Origin: DATCYZ01 sp036526195
GTDB lineage: Bacteria > Pseudomonadota > Gammaproteobacteria > Burkholderiales > SG8-39
Reading direction: 5' to 3'
Length of the DNA: 11,921 bases
Assembly: GCA_036526195.1 (NCBI GenBank)
Contig: DATCYZ010000043.1
Coordinates: 1-11,921 of the forward strand
Shown here in pieces: positions 6,241-11,921 of the stretch. Each line of letters starts with the position of its first letter. Positions within the stretch are counted from its first letter, which is position 1. A program made the position numbers and the translations under genes. Below the pieces are notes generated by a model that saw nothing but the letters and a program-made list of their open reading frames with translations, was not told the origin of the DNA and did no database searches.

Positions 6241-7593
6241 CTAGCGCTTCGAACCGCCGCTGTCGTCCGCCCCCAGCAGCGGCACACCGCCGACCCCACC
6301 GTCCCCCAGCAACCCCGCCTCGCCGTAGACGCGCAGCTTGTCGCGCGTGTCGACGATGTCGAGGTTGCGCATGGTCAGCTGACCGATGCGGTCGGCGGGC
6401 GTGAAGTAGACGTCCTCGCCCTTCTCCATGGTCAGGCGCTCGGGGCGATAGGTGAGGTTCGGGCTCTTCGTGTCGAGGATCGACCAGTCGTTGCCGCGGC
6501 GAAGCTCGAGGGTCACCTCCCCAGTGATCGCCTTGGCCACCCAGCGCTGCGCGGTGTCGCGCAGCATCATGGTCTGCGGGTCGAACCAACGGCCTTGGTA
6601 GAGCAGCCGGCCGAGCCGCCGGCCGTTGGTGCGGTATTGCTCGATGGTGTCCTCGTTGTGGATCCCGGTCACCAGCCGCTCGTAGGCGATGTGCAGGAGC
6701 GCCATGCCCGGCGCCTCGTAGATGCCGCGGCTCTTCGCCTCGATGATGCGGTTCTCGATCTGGTCGCACATGCCCAGGCCGTGCCGGCCGCCGATGGCAT
6801 TGGCCTCGGCGAGCAGCGCCACGGCATCGGAAAAGCGCTGGCCGTTCAGCGCGACAGGCACGCCTTCCTCGAAGCGCACCGTCACGGGCTCGGGCTTCAC
6901 CTTGACGTCTTCGCGCCAGAAGGCCACGCCCATGATCGGCTTGACGATGGCGAGCCCCCTGTCGAGGAACTCGAGATCCTTCGCCTCGTGGGTGGCGCCC
7001 AGCATGTTGGAGTCGGTCGAGTACGCCTTCTCCGCGCTCATCTTGTAGTCGAAACCGGCGGCCGTCATGTACGCCGACATCTCCTTGCGGCCGCCGAGCT
7101 CGTCGATGAAGCGCTGGTCGAGCCAGGGCTTGTAGATGCGCAGCGCCGGGTTGGCGAGCAGGCCGTAGCGATAGAAGCGCTCGATGTCATTGCCCTTGTA
7201 GGTGCTGCCGTCGCTCCAGATGTCGACCGCGTCCTCGCGCATCGCCACCACCAGCATGGTGCCGGTGACCGCACGGCCGAGCGGCGTGGTGTTGAAGTAG
7301 GTCGCCCCGCCCGTGGAGATGTGGAAGGCGCCGCACTGGATCGCCGCGATGCCCTCGGCGACGAGCTGCACGCGGCAATCGACGAGGCGCGCCTTCTCCG
7401 CGCCGTAGGCGAGCGCCGCCTTCGGGATCGCCTCGTAGTCCGATTCGTCGGGCTGGCCGAGGTGCGCCGTGTAGGCATAGGGGACCGCGCCCTTCGCGCG
7501 CATCCAGTGCACGGCCGCGCTGGTATCGAGGCCGCCGGAAAAGGCGATGCCGATTTTTTCGCCCCTGGGCAGCGTGTCGAGGATGGTCGCCAA
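6241..7593 (-). CDS. argG: Argininosuccinate synthase, long E. coli-type
   Basis: ArgG joins citrulline and aspartate with ATP to argininosuccinate, the step after argF. The 450-residue product matches the E. coli-type branch (447 residues) throughout. It has the ATP-pyrophosphatase loop AFSGGLDTS (17-25), YTAHLGQPDESDYEAIP, GGATYFNTTPLGRAVTGT (95-112), SDGSTYKGNDIERFYRYG (127-144), AYSTDSNMLGATHEAKDLE, GRHGLGMCDQIENRIIEAKS and RIGQLTMRNLDI. The start is TTG 7593: homology begins exactly there (ATILDTLPRGEKIGIAF), no in-frame ATG is nearby, and GGAGAG sits seven bases upstream. The C-terminus (DDSGGSKR) is variable, as is usual. It is convergent with argF although both belong to one pathway, so it must have its own promoter. 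Confidence 0.97.
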   Translation of the reverse strand: MATILDTLPRGEKIGIAFSGGLDTSAAVHWMRAKGAVPYAYTAHLGQPDESDYEAIPKAALAYGAEKARLVDCRVQLVAEGIAAIQCGAFHISTGGATYFNTTPLGRAVTGTMLVVAMREDAVDIWSDGSTYKGNDIERFYRYGLLANPALRIYKPWLDQRFIDELGGRKEMSAYMTAAGFDYKMSAEKAYSTDSNMLGATHEAKDLEFLDRGLAIVKPIMGVAFWREDVKVKPEPVTVRFEEGVPVALNGQRFSDAVALLAEANAIGGRHGLGMCDQIENRIIEAKSRGIYEAPGMALLHIAYERLVTGIHNEDTIEQYRTNGRRLGRLLYQGRWFDPQTMMLRDTAQRWVAKAITGEVTLELRRGNDWSILDTKSPNLTYRPERLTMEKGEDVYFTPADRIGQLTMRNLDIVDTRDKLRVYGEAGLLGDGGVGGVPLLGADDSGGSKR

Positions 7594-7600
7594 GTGTCCG

Positions 7601-7623
7601 CTCTCCGAAAGCCCCCGATGATA
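7601..7623 (-). promoter_or_regulatory. argG ribosome site and probable -10 box
   Basis: On the minus strand GGAGAG (7606 to 7601) lies seven bases before the TTG start at 7593, which decides that unusual start. Upstream, TATCAT (7623 to 7618) could be the -10, placing +1 near 7611 and giving an 18-nt leader. The matching -35 (ACCGGC at 17-bp spacing) is poor, so an activator or a different promoter is possible. Confidence 0.45.
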
Positions 7624-7659
7624 CGTGATCCCGCCGCGCTGCCGGTCGCGCAGCGGGGA

Positions 7660-7665
7660 TAGAAT
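7660..7665 (+). promoter_or_regulatory. TAGAAT -10 element, near-leaderless start of exported unknown gene
   Basis: TAGAAT lies seven bases before the ATG at 7673, putting +1 at 7672-7673. The only GGGA before the ATG is two bases away, too close to act as a Shine-Dalgarno. No good -35 is visible in the G/C-rich stretch upstream. The same hexamer serves the predicted rpsT promoter. Confidence 0.38.
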
Positions 7666-7672
7666 CGGGACC

Positions 7673-8344
7673 ATGCGAATCGCCGCCCTCCTGTTCGCCG
7701 CCCTGACGCTTGCCGCGCCCGCCGCCGCCGCACCGACCGCCGTGATGCTCGGCGACGTGCGCATCGGACTGGACACGCCGCCGGGGTTCTCCGACACCCG
7801 CTTCACCGGCTCGCCGCGTCTGTCGGAACTCGCCGAGTCGCTCACCTCGGCCTCGAACCGGATCCTGATCTTCGCCCTCACCGACGCCGACCTGCGCGCC
7901 TTCATGACCGGCGAGCGCCCGGAATTGCGCCGCTACCTGCTGGCGGCCACGCCGCGACGCCTCGAGCGCGAGCACGTCACGCCGGCGCTCTTCACGCGCT
8001 TCGTCGAGGACGCCACGCGCGAGCACGGCAGCGCGCCGCCGCCGGACACGGACCTGCGCGTCTATCTCGACTCGAAGCCGCGCGAGGCGCCGACCCTGCT
8101 CGCCGAACTGCGCCGCACACCCGAACTGGTCAGCGTGCTGCAGGGCGCGCGCGTCCAGGGCGAATCCTCGTTCTGGGGGGAGAAGCCGCGCTACCTGATC
8201 AGCACCACCACGCTCCTGCTGCTGCGCGGCAAGGCGCTCGGGCTGTCGGTCTACTCGAACTTCGACGGCCCGGCCGACCTGGAATGGATCCGCTACGCTA
8301 CCGAGCGCTGGCTTGAGGAACTGCAGCGACTGAATGCCCGGTGA
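7673..8344 (+). CDS. Exported protein of unknown function
   Basis: I do not recognise the family. The 223-residue product opens with a typical Sec signal peptide: MRIAALLFAALTLAAPAAAA, probably cut within AAAA-PTAV near residues 20-21. The mature part has no further membrane segment, no cysteine pairs and no catalytic motif that I can name, so a soluble periplasmic protein is expected. It reads as alternating short beta stretches and helices: VRIGLDTPPGF, SASNRILIFALTDADLRAFM, then Arg/Glu-rich helices at about 83-115. It ends with LISTTTLLLLRGKALGLSVYSNF followed by an amphipathic C-terminal helix (LEWIRYATERWLEELQRLN). ATG 7673 is preferred over ATG 7625 because it places the signal peptide at the N-terminus. 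It is divergent from argG and is followed by a hairpin-rich terminator region, so it is probably transcribed alone. Confidence 0.82.
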   Translation: MRIAALLFAALTLAAPAAAAPTAVMLGDVRIGLDTPPGFSDTRFTGSPRLSELAESLTSASNRILIFALTDADLRAFMTGERPELRRYLLAATPRRLEREHVTPALFTRFVEDATREHGSAPPPDTDLRVYLDSKPREAPTLLAELRRTPELVSVLQGARVQGESSFWGEKPRYLISTTTLLLLRGKALGLSVYSNFDGPADLEWIRYATERWLEELQRLNAR

Positions 8345-8352
8345 ATGCCGGA

Positions 8353-8406
8353 GGCGCGCCCGGTGCGCGCCGCGACGCGCCGGCGGGACGCCGGCACCGT
8401 GTTTTT
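8353..8406 (+). terminator. Tandem GC hairpins with T-tract
   Basis: Ten bases after the preceding stop, GGCGCGC-CCGGT-GCGCGCC (8353-8371) forms a perfect 7-bp stem. A second perfect stem, GCCGGC-GGGAC-GCCGGC (8379-8395), follows, then ACCGTG and five T (8402-8406). In an alternative fold CGGTGC (8361-8366) pairs with GCACCG (8394-8399), which brings the stem base to within two bases of the T-tract. Either fold suits a Rho-independent terminator for the exported unknown gene. Confidence 0.55.
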
Positions 8407-8428
8407 AGTAACACATATGTTACCAAAA
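8403..8428. promoter_or_regulatory. 26-bp AT-rich interrupted palindrome before yajQ
   Basis: The arms TTTTAGTAACA (8403-8413) and TGTTACCAAAA (8418-8428) flank CATA. They match as inverted repeats at ten of eleven positions, and the inner six pairs (GTAACA/TGTTAC) are perfect. The element is sharply AT-rich in a GC-rich setting. It ends two bases before the yajQ Shine-Dalgarno (GGAGGT, 8431-8436). A dimeric repressor operator or a 5'-UTR hairpin are the two natural readings. I cannot match it to a named regulator. No convincing -10/-35 pair is visible around it. Confidence 0.5.
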
Positions 8429-8444
8429 GGGGAGGTCCCGCGCC

Positions 8445-8930
8445 ATGCCGTCCTTTGACATCGTTTCCGAGGTCGACAAGCAGGAAGTGAAGAACGCGCT
8501 TGAGCAGGCCAACAAGGAGATTTCGGGCCGCTACGACTTCAAGGGCTCGGACGCGCGCATCGAGCAGAAGGAGATGGTGCTCACCGCGTTCGCCGACGAC
8601 CCGTTCAAGCTCGGGCAGGTGATCGACGTGGTGACCGGCCGGCTCGCCAAGCGCAACGTGGACGTGCGCTGCCTGGAACTCGGCGAGATCGAGAAGATGT
8701 CCGGCGACAAGGTGAAGCGCACCGTGACCGTGAAGACCGGCGTGCCGCAGGACAAGGCGAAGCTCATCGTCAAGCTGGTCAAGGACGCGAAGATGAAGGT
8801 GCAGGCCTCGATCCAGGGCGACGCGGTGCGCGTCTCGGGCGGCAAGCGGGACGACCTCCAGAACGCCATCCAGCTGGTGCGCGGGCAGGTCACCGACCTG
8901 CCGCTGCAGTTCACGAACTTCCGCGATTGA
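8445..8930 (+). CDS. yajQ: YajQ family nucleotide-binding protein (UPF0234)
   Basis: The 161-residue product has full YajQ length and sequence: MPSFDIVSEVDKQEVKNALE, then SGRYDFKGSDARIE (27-40), ADDPFKLGQVIDVV, KRTVTVKTGVPQDKAK and the final FTNFRD. The family folds as two ferredoxin-like domains and binds nucleotides; a Xanthomonas member has been reported as a cyclic-di-GMP-binding regulator of virulence. The role in this organism is unknown. GGAGGT ends eight bases before ATG 8445. The gene stands alone, behind a terminator and an AT-rich palindrome that may control it. Its last 20 bases overlap, tail to tail, the end of the amidotransferase gene on the other strand. Confidence 0.96.
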   Translation: MPSFDIVSEVDKQEVKNALEQANKEISGRYDFKGSDARIEQKEMVLTAFADDPFKLGQVIDVVTGRLAKRNVDVRCLELGEIEKMSGDKVKRTVTVKTGVPQDKAKLIVKLVKDAKMKVQASIQGDAVRVSGGKRDDLQNAIQLVRGQVTDLPLQFTNFRD

Positions 8931-9627
8931 GCCCGAGCGCCCAGCGATCGTAGAGACGGTCGGCGCTGCGATTGAGCGCGGCGATGCGGGATTCCAGTTC
9001 GCGTTCGATCTCCGCCACCTGCTGCACGCCGGGACTCGCGGCCGCCGCCGCGATCTCTGCCTGCCCGAGTTCGCACCAGCGCCGCACGAGCGCCTCGGTC
9101 ATTTCGATGTGGCATTGCAGGCCGAGATGCCGGCCGATGACGAAGGCCTGGTTCGTGCAATGCGCGTTCTCGAGGATGCGCGTCGCGCCCAGCGGCAGGC
9201 TGAAGGCTTCGCCGTGCCATTGAAAGACCTCGAAGCCCGGCCCCTCGCCCAGCCAGTCGCGCGCCAGCGTGTTGTCGCTGATGCGCACCGCGCCCCAGCC
9301 GATCTCCTTCACCGGCGCGGGCCCGACCGTTCCGCCGAGCGCCTTCGAGAGCAGTTGCCCGCCGAGGCAGTGGCCGAGGACCGGAAGATCGCTGCGCACC
9401 GCATTGCGGATGAGTTCGAGCGCGCGCGGAATCCACGGCAGGTCGTCGTTCACGCTCATCGGCCCGCCCATGAAGACCAGGCCCGAGTACCCGCGCGCCG
9501 TGCGCGGCAGGGGATCGCCCGCGTCGACGGCGATCATCTGCACGGGGATAGAATGGCGCTCAAGCCAGGTGGCAAAGTATCCCGGGCCTTCGCTGTGTGC
9601 ATGTCTGAAGAGTGCGATCGGCTTCAC
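8911..9627 (-). CDS. Class I glutamine amidotransferase-like protein
   Basis: This 238-residue protein (from GTG 9627) is a stand-alone GATase1-fold enzyme related to the amidotransferase half of GMP synthetase. It has FMGGPMSVNDDLPW (52-65), a nucleophile elbow GHCLGGQ (85-91) with Cys87, an FQWHGE segment (135-140), and LQCHIEMT with the likely catalytic His173 and Glu175. The triad looks intact, so hydrolysis of a gamma-glutamyl amide or transfer of its ammonia is expected; the acceptor or substrate is unknown. The C-terminal 40 residues are a charged helix (EIERELESRIAALN). Homologues begin MKPIA..., matching VKPIALFRHAHSEGPGYF, which selects GTG 9627; GTG 9636 is an in-frame alternative. 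Neither has a Shine-Dalgarno. The start is 11 bp from the divergent protease start. Confidence 0.87.
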   Translation of the reverse strand: MKPIALFRHAHSEGPGYFATWLERHSIPVQMIAVDAGDPLPRTARGYSGLVFMGGPMSVNDDLPWIPRALELIRNAVRSDLPVLGHCLGGQLLSKALGGTVGPAPVKEIGWGAVRISDNTLARDWLGEGPGFEVFQWHGEAFSLPLGATRILENAHCTNQAFVIGRHLGLQCHIEMTEALVRRWCELGQAEIAAAAASPGVQQVAEIERELESRIAALNRSADRLYDRWALGLNRGSS

Positions 9628-9633
9628 GGAGGA
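9628..9633 (+). promoter_or_regulatory. Ribosome-binding site of the retropepsin-like gene
   Basis: GGAGGA at 9628-9633, five bases before ATG 9639, sets this start over the in-frame ATG at 9612. The six bases are immediately adjacent to the divergent amidotransferase GTG (9627-9625). Confidence 0.7.
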
Positions 9634-9638
9634 CACCC

Positions 9639-10304
9639 ATGCGAGATGCCTATTGTAGGACGGGACGGATCCTTGCACTGACGGGTCTGCTGCAGGGGTG
9701 CGGGCTCGCGACGGCGCTGGCCGGCGACGTGAGCCTGATCGGCGTCTTCCCGGGCAAGGCGGCTGTGCTGGCCATCGACGGCGGCAATCCGAAGACCGTG
9801 AAGATCGGCCAGACCTGGTCCGGCGTCACGGTGCGCGAAGTCGAGCGCAATCGCGCGTTGATCGAATTCGACGGCAAGCGGCGCACGCTGAACCTCGGAC
9901 AGCACTATCGGAGCGAAGGCGCGCAGGGCGACGCCCGACAGAGCGTCACGCTGGCGGCCGACACGCGCGGGCACTTCGTCACCGAGGGCACCGTGAACGG
10001 CGCCGGGGTGCGCTTCTTGGTGGACACCGGCGCGACGATGATCTCGCTCTCCGCCGCGGAGGCACGACGCCTCGGTCTGGATTACCAGAAGGGCGAGCGG
10101 CGCACCGCGGTCACGGCGAACGGCCACGCGCCCGCCTGGCACGTCAAACTCAACACGGTCACGCTGGGGGCGATCGAATTGCGCAACGTCGATGCCATCG
10201 TGCTGGAGAACAGCTCGGACACCGCGCTGCTCGGCATGAGCTTCCTGAACCGGGTCGAGATGAAGCGCGAGGGCCAGAACATGACCCTGATCCGGCGCTA
10301 CTAG
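9639..10304 (+). CDS. Exported retropepsin-like aspartic protease (TIGR02281/clan AA type)
   Basis: The 221-residue product combines three parts. Residues 1-29 look like a signal peptide (basic start, ILALTGLL core, ALA-GD cut near 28). LLQGC with Cys21 is an imperfect lipobox, so a lipoprotein is a weaker option. Residues 31-90 (VSLIGVFPGKAAVLAIDGG, KIGQTWSGVTVREVERNRAL, FDGKRRTLNLG) resemble the periplasmic homology region of type II secretion protein GspC. Residues 110-221 are a single-lobe aspartic protease domain: FVTEGTVNG, the active-site motif FLVDTGATMISLS with Asp129, then LGMSFLNRVEMKREGQNMTLIR. One DTG motif per chain means it must dimerise to be active, as retropepsins do. It should act in the periplasm; its substrate is unknown. 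The stop shares CTAG with the convergent pcm stop. Confidence 0.86.
   Translation: MRDAYCRTGRILALTGLLQGCGLATALAGDVSLIGVFPGKAAVLAIDGGNPKTVKIGQTWSGVTVREVERNRALIEFDGKRRTLNLGQHYRSEGAQGDARQSVTLAADTRGHFVTEGTVNGAGVRFLVDTGATMISLSAAEARRLGLDYQKGERRTAVTANGHAPAWHVKLNTVTLGAIELRNVDAIVLENSSDTALLGMSFLNRVEMKREGQNMTLIRRY
9652..9657 (-). promoter_or_regulatory. Possible -10 of amidotransferase gene inside the divergent CDS
   Basis: On the minus strand TACAAT (9657 to 9652) matches the -10 consensus at five of six positions. It places +1 near 9645, 9 or 18 nt before the two candidate GTG starts. A -35 at 16-17 bp spacing is not convincing. The element lies within the signal-peptide codons of the protease gene. 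Confidence 0.33.
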
Positions 10305-11074
10305 CCGCCGGAGGACGGCCCCGGCACCAGCGGCACGAAGCGCACCGGCAGCACGCGGCGCACGTCCGCCCCGCCGTCGGCGCGCCGGGTCACCAGCATC
10401 AGGAACTGGATCCCCCCCGTCGGCCCCACCGGCACCACAAGGCGTCCGCCCGGCTTCAGCTGGGCCACCAGCGCCGCCGGCACCTGCGGCGCGGCGGCCG
10501 CGACGACGATGCCGTCGAAGGGTGCCGCCTCGGGCCAGCCGAGATAGCCGTCGCCCACCCGCACCTCGACATTGGCGTAGCCCAGGTCCGCGAGCGCGGT
10601 GCGCGCCGAGTGCGCGAGTTCCGGCAGGATCTCGATCGAGTGCACGCGCGCCACCACTTCGGCCAGCATCGCCGCCTGGTAGCCCGAGCCGGTGCCGACG
10701 TCGAGCACCACGTGCCCGGGCTGCGGCGCGAGCAGTTCCGTGGACAGCGCCACGATGTAGGGCTGCGAGATGGTCTGTCCGGAACCGATGGGCAGGGGGT
10801 GGTTGCGGTAGGCCCGATGCACCTCGGAGGCCGGCACCAGCCGGTGCCGCTCGACGCGCTCCAGCGCGGCGCGCACCGCCGGGGACAGCGCGCCAACACC
10901 GGTCTCGCCGCGCGTCGCGCGCACCATGGCTTCCACCTCGCTCGCCATGCGGGCGCGCTCGGCGGCGAAATCCTGCAGTGGGGGTCCGGCAGCGGCGCTC
11001 ATGGCGGCGACAAGCGCGAGGGCCGGCGCGAATCGGGGCGGGGCGCGTCGCCGGCGGGCCGGCCCCTGCGCCAT
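10301..11074 (-). CDS. pcm: Protein-L-isoaspartate O-methyltransferase with N-terminal signal-like segment
   Basis: Pcm uses S-adenosylmethionine to methylate isoaspartyl and D-aspartyl residues in aged proteins, starting their repair. The 257-residue product carries the family motifs: HRAYRNHPLPIGSGQTISQPY (86-106), the SAM-binding VLDVGTGSGYQ (123-133), VHSIEI, VRVGDGYLGW (171-180), FDGIVVAAAAPQVP and the closing VRFVPLVPG (244-252). E. coli Pcm has 208 residues and begins close to the catalytic domain. Here about 50 extra residues precede it, opening MAQGPARRRRAPPRF and a hydrophobic APALALVAAMSAAAG, which looks like an export signal. ATG 11074 starts two bases after the folE2 stop, so the pair is an operon. 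No strong Shine-Dalgarno is seen. A downstream in-frame ATG (residue 25) would remove the basic part but leave little signal. Confidence 0.9.
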   Translation of the reverse strand: MAQGPARRRRAPPRFAPALALVAAMSAAAGPPLQDFAAERARMASEVEAMVRATRGETGVGALSPAVRAALERVERHRLVPASEVHRAYRNHPLPIGSGQTISQPYIVALSTELLAPQPGHVVLDVGTGSGYQAAMLAEVVARVHSIEILPELAHSARTALADLGYANVEVRVGDGYLGWPEAAPFDGIVVAAAAPQVPAALVAQLKPGGRLVVPVGPTGGIQFLMLVTRRADGGADVRRVLPVRFVPLVPGPSSGG

Positions 11075-11076
11075 GC

Positions 11077-11898
11077 CTAGGGCCGTGACGCCTTGTCCTT
11101 CTCGATCAGGGCATAGGCGCTGTGGTTGTGGATCGATTCGAAGTTCTCGGACTCGACCACGTAGGCGTCCACCCGGTTCTCCTTGTTGAGCACCGCGGCG
11201 ACGTCGCGCACCATGTCCTCGACGAACTTCGGATTGTCGTAGGCGCGCTCGGTCACATACTTCTCGTCCGGCCGCTTGAGGATGCCGTACAGCTCGCAGG
11301 ACGCCTCCTGCTCCGCGATCTCGATGAGTTCCTCGAGCCAGACGTGGCTGTTCAGCCTGGCGTTGATGGTCACCTGCGACCGCTGGTTGTGCGCGCCATA
11401 GTCGCTGATGCCCTTCGAGCACGGGCATAGCGAGGTGACCGGCACCGTGACCATGAGCCGCATGTCGGTCCGGCCGCGCTGGAACTCGCCGATCAGGCTG
11501 GCGCTGTAGTTCATCATGCTCTCGACGCCCGTGACCGGCGCGCGTTTGGTCACGAAGTACGGGAAGGTCATCTCGATATGCCCGGCCTCGGAGTCGAGGT
11601 ACTCGGTCATCTCCTCCAGCATCACGCGGAACGAATCGACGGTGATCTCGCGCTCGTGCCGGTGCAGCACCTCGACGAAGCGCGACATGTGCGTGCCCTT
11701 GAAGTCGTGCGGCAGCGATACGTACATGTTGAAGCGGGCGACGGTGTGCTGGTCCTCGCCGGAACGGTCCTGCACGCGTACCGGGTGAAACACGTCGCGG
11801 ATGCCGACCTTGTCGACAGCGATGCGGCGCGAGTCGGCGCGCCCCTGCACGTCCTCGATGGCGGCCGCGACCGGCCTGGCGTCAGTCTTGCTGGTCAT
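11077..11898 (-). CDS. folE2: GTP cyclohydrolase FolE2 (type IB)
   Basis: FolE2 converts GTP to 7,8-dihydroneopterin triphosphate, the first step of folate synthesis, and replaces the zinc enzyme FolE. The 273-residue product shows the family landmarks: KVGIRDVFHPV (30-40), FKGTHMSRFVEVL (66-78), TVPVTSLCPCSK (151-162), GAHNQRS (168-174), YGILKRPDEKYVTERAY (204-220), NPKFVEDMVRDVA and SENFESIHNHSAYA (250-263). By alignment from memory with the Neisseria enzyme, the metal and catalytic residues would be Cys158, His170, Glu212 and His257, all present. ATG 11898 has GGGAAGA-type bases just upstream. Only 23 bp of upstream sequence is in view, so promoter and any zinc-responsive operator cannot be judged. 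In several bacteria FolE2 backs up FolE during zinc shortage; in others it is the only enzyme. Confidence 0.96.
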   Translation of the reverse strand: MTSKTDARPVAAAIEDVQGRADSRRIAVDKVGIRDVFHPVRVQDRSGEDQHTVARFNMYVSLPHDFKGTHMSRFVEVLHRHEREITVDSFRVMLEEMTEYLDSEAGHIEMTFPYFVTKRAPVTGVESMMNYSASLIGEFQRGRTDMRLMVTVPVTSLCPCSKGISDYGAHNQRSQVTINARLNSHVWLEELIEIAEQEASCELYGILKRPDEKYVTERAYDNPKFVEDMVRDVAAVLNKENRVDAYVVESENFESIHNHSAYALIEKDKASRP

Positions 11899-11921
11899 AG
11901 GTCTTCCCGGATGGACTCGGC

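Noticed and set aside
4751..6769. 672-codon minus-strand open frame across argG, argF and argD
   Set aside because: It crosses three well-supported genes in non-coding frames. It is a GC-composition artefact.
5206..7662. 818-codon plus-strand open frame spanning argF and argG
   Set aside because: It is out of frame with argF and antisense to argG, both of which are certain. The translation is low-complexity Arg/His/Ala-rich sequence.
9549..9554. TAGAAT on the plus strand as a promoter for the protease gene
   Set aside because: It lies inside the amidotransferase coding sequence and no -35 is found at 16-18 bp spacing. It remains possible but is not supported enough to annotate.
9698..11080. 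460-codon plus-strand frame over the protease and pcm
   Set aside because: It is frame-shifted relative to the protease and antisense to pcm, with no recognisable protein pattern.
1..11921. Defence island, prophage, CRISPR, toxin-antitoxin or biosynthetic cluster
   Set aside because: I looked for these on both strands. All frames with real coding character belong to core metabolic, ribosomal, envelope or small conserved families. There are no repeat arrays, integrase or transposase motifs, and no small paired genes.

Overview
The window is GC-rich chromosomal DNA with dense, mostly housekeeping genes. It most likely comes from a betaproteobacterium. The evidence is a DUF3579 gene next to rpsT and murJ, MurJ, S20, OTC and ArgG sequences of proteobacterial type, an E. 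coli-type (long) ArgG, and a FolE2-type GTP cyclohydrolase. I cannot place it to genus. I see no mobile element, phage gene, CRISPR array, tRNA or rRNA, and no sign of recent transfer.

Layout: (1) 1-1917 holds murJ (lipid II flippase, minus strand, cut by the left edge), rpsT (ribosomal protein S20, plus) and a DUF3579 gene (minus). (2) 1943-7593 is an ornithine/arginine block. It contains a compact PLP-dependent Orn/Lys/Arg decarboxylase, then argD and argF in tandem on the plus strand, then argG convergent to them on the minus strand. Together these make acetylornithine, citrulline and argininosuccinate, with a decarboxylase that could draw the same amino-acid pool into polyamines. (3) 7673-8930 holds an exported protein of unknown function and yajQ, both plus. 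(4) 8911-11898 holds a class I glutamine amidotransferase (minus), an exported retropepsin-like aspartic protease (plus), and a folE2-pcm pair on the minus strand in which Pcm carries an apparent signal peptide.

Spacing is very tight. The longest stretch without a gene is the 136 bp before argD, and no gap exceeds 300 bp. Divergent pairs share gaps of 104, 25, 79 and 11 bp. Convergent pairs either overlap (yajQ/amidotransferase by 20 bp; protease/pcm share a CTAG) or are separated by 28-38 bp. Several starts appear leaderless or nearly so, with a -10-like hexamer 6-7 bases before the start codon (DUF3579, the exported unknown) or shortly before it (amidotransferase).

The window does not contain an obvious new multi-gene system. 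The parts most worth a second look are a 26-bp AT-rich interrupted palindrome before yajQ, the two-hairpin leader of argDF, the short decarboxylase with a receiver-like N-terminus, the GspC-like plus retropepsin architecture, and the apparently exported Pcm.
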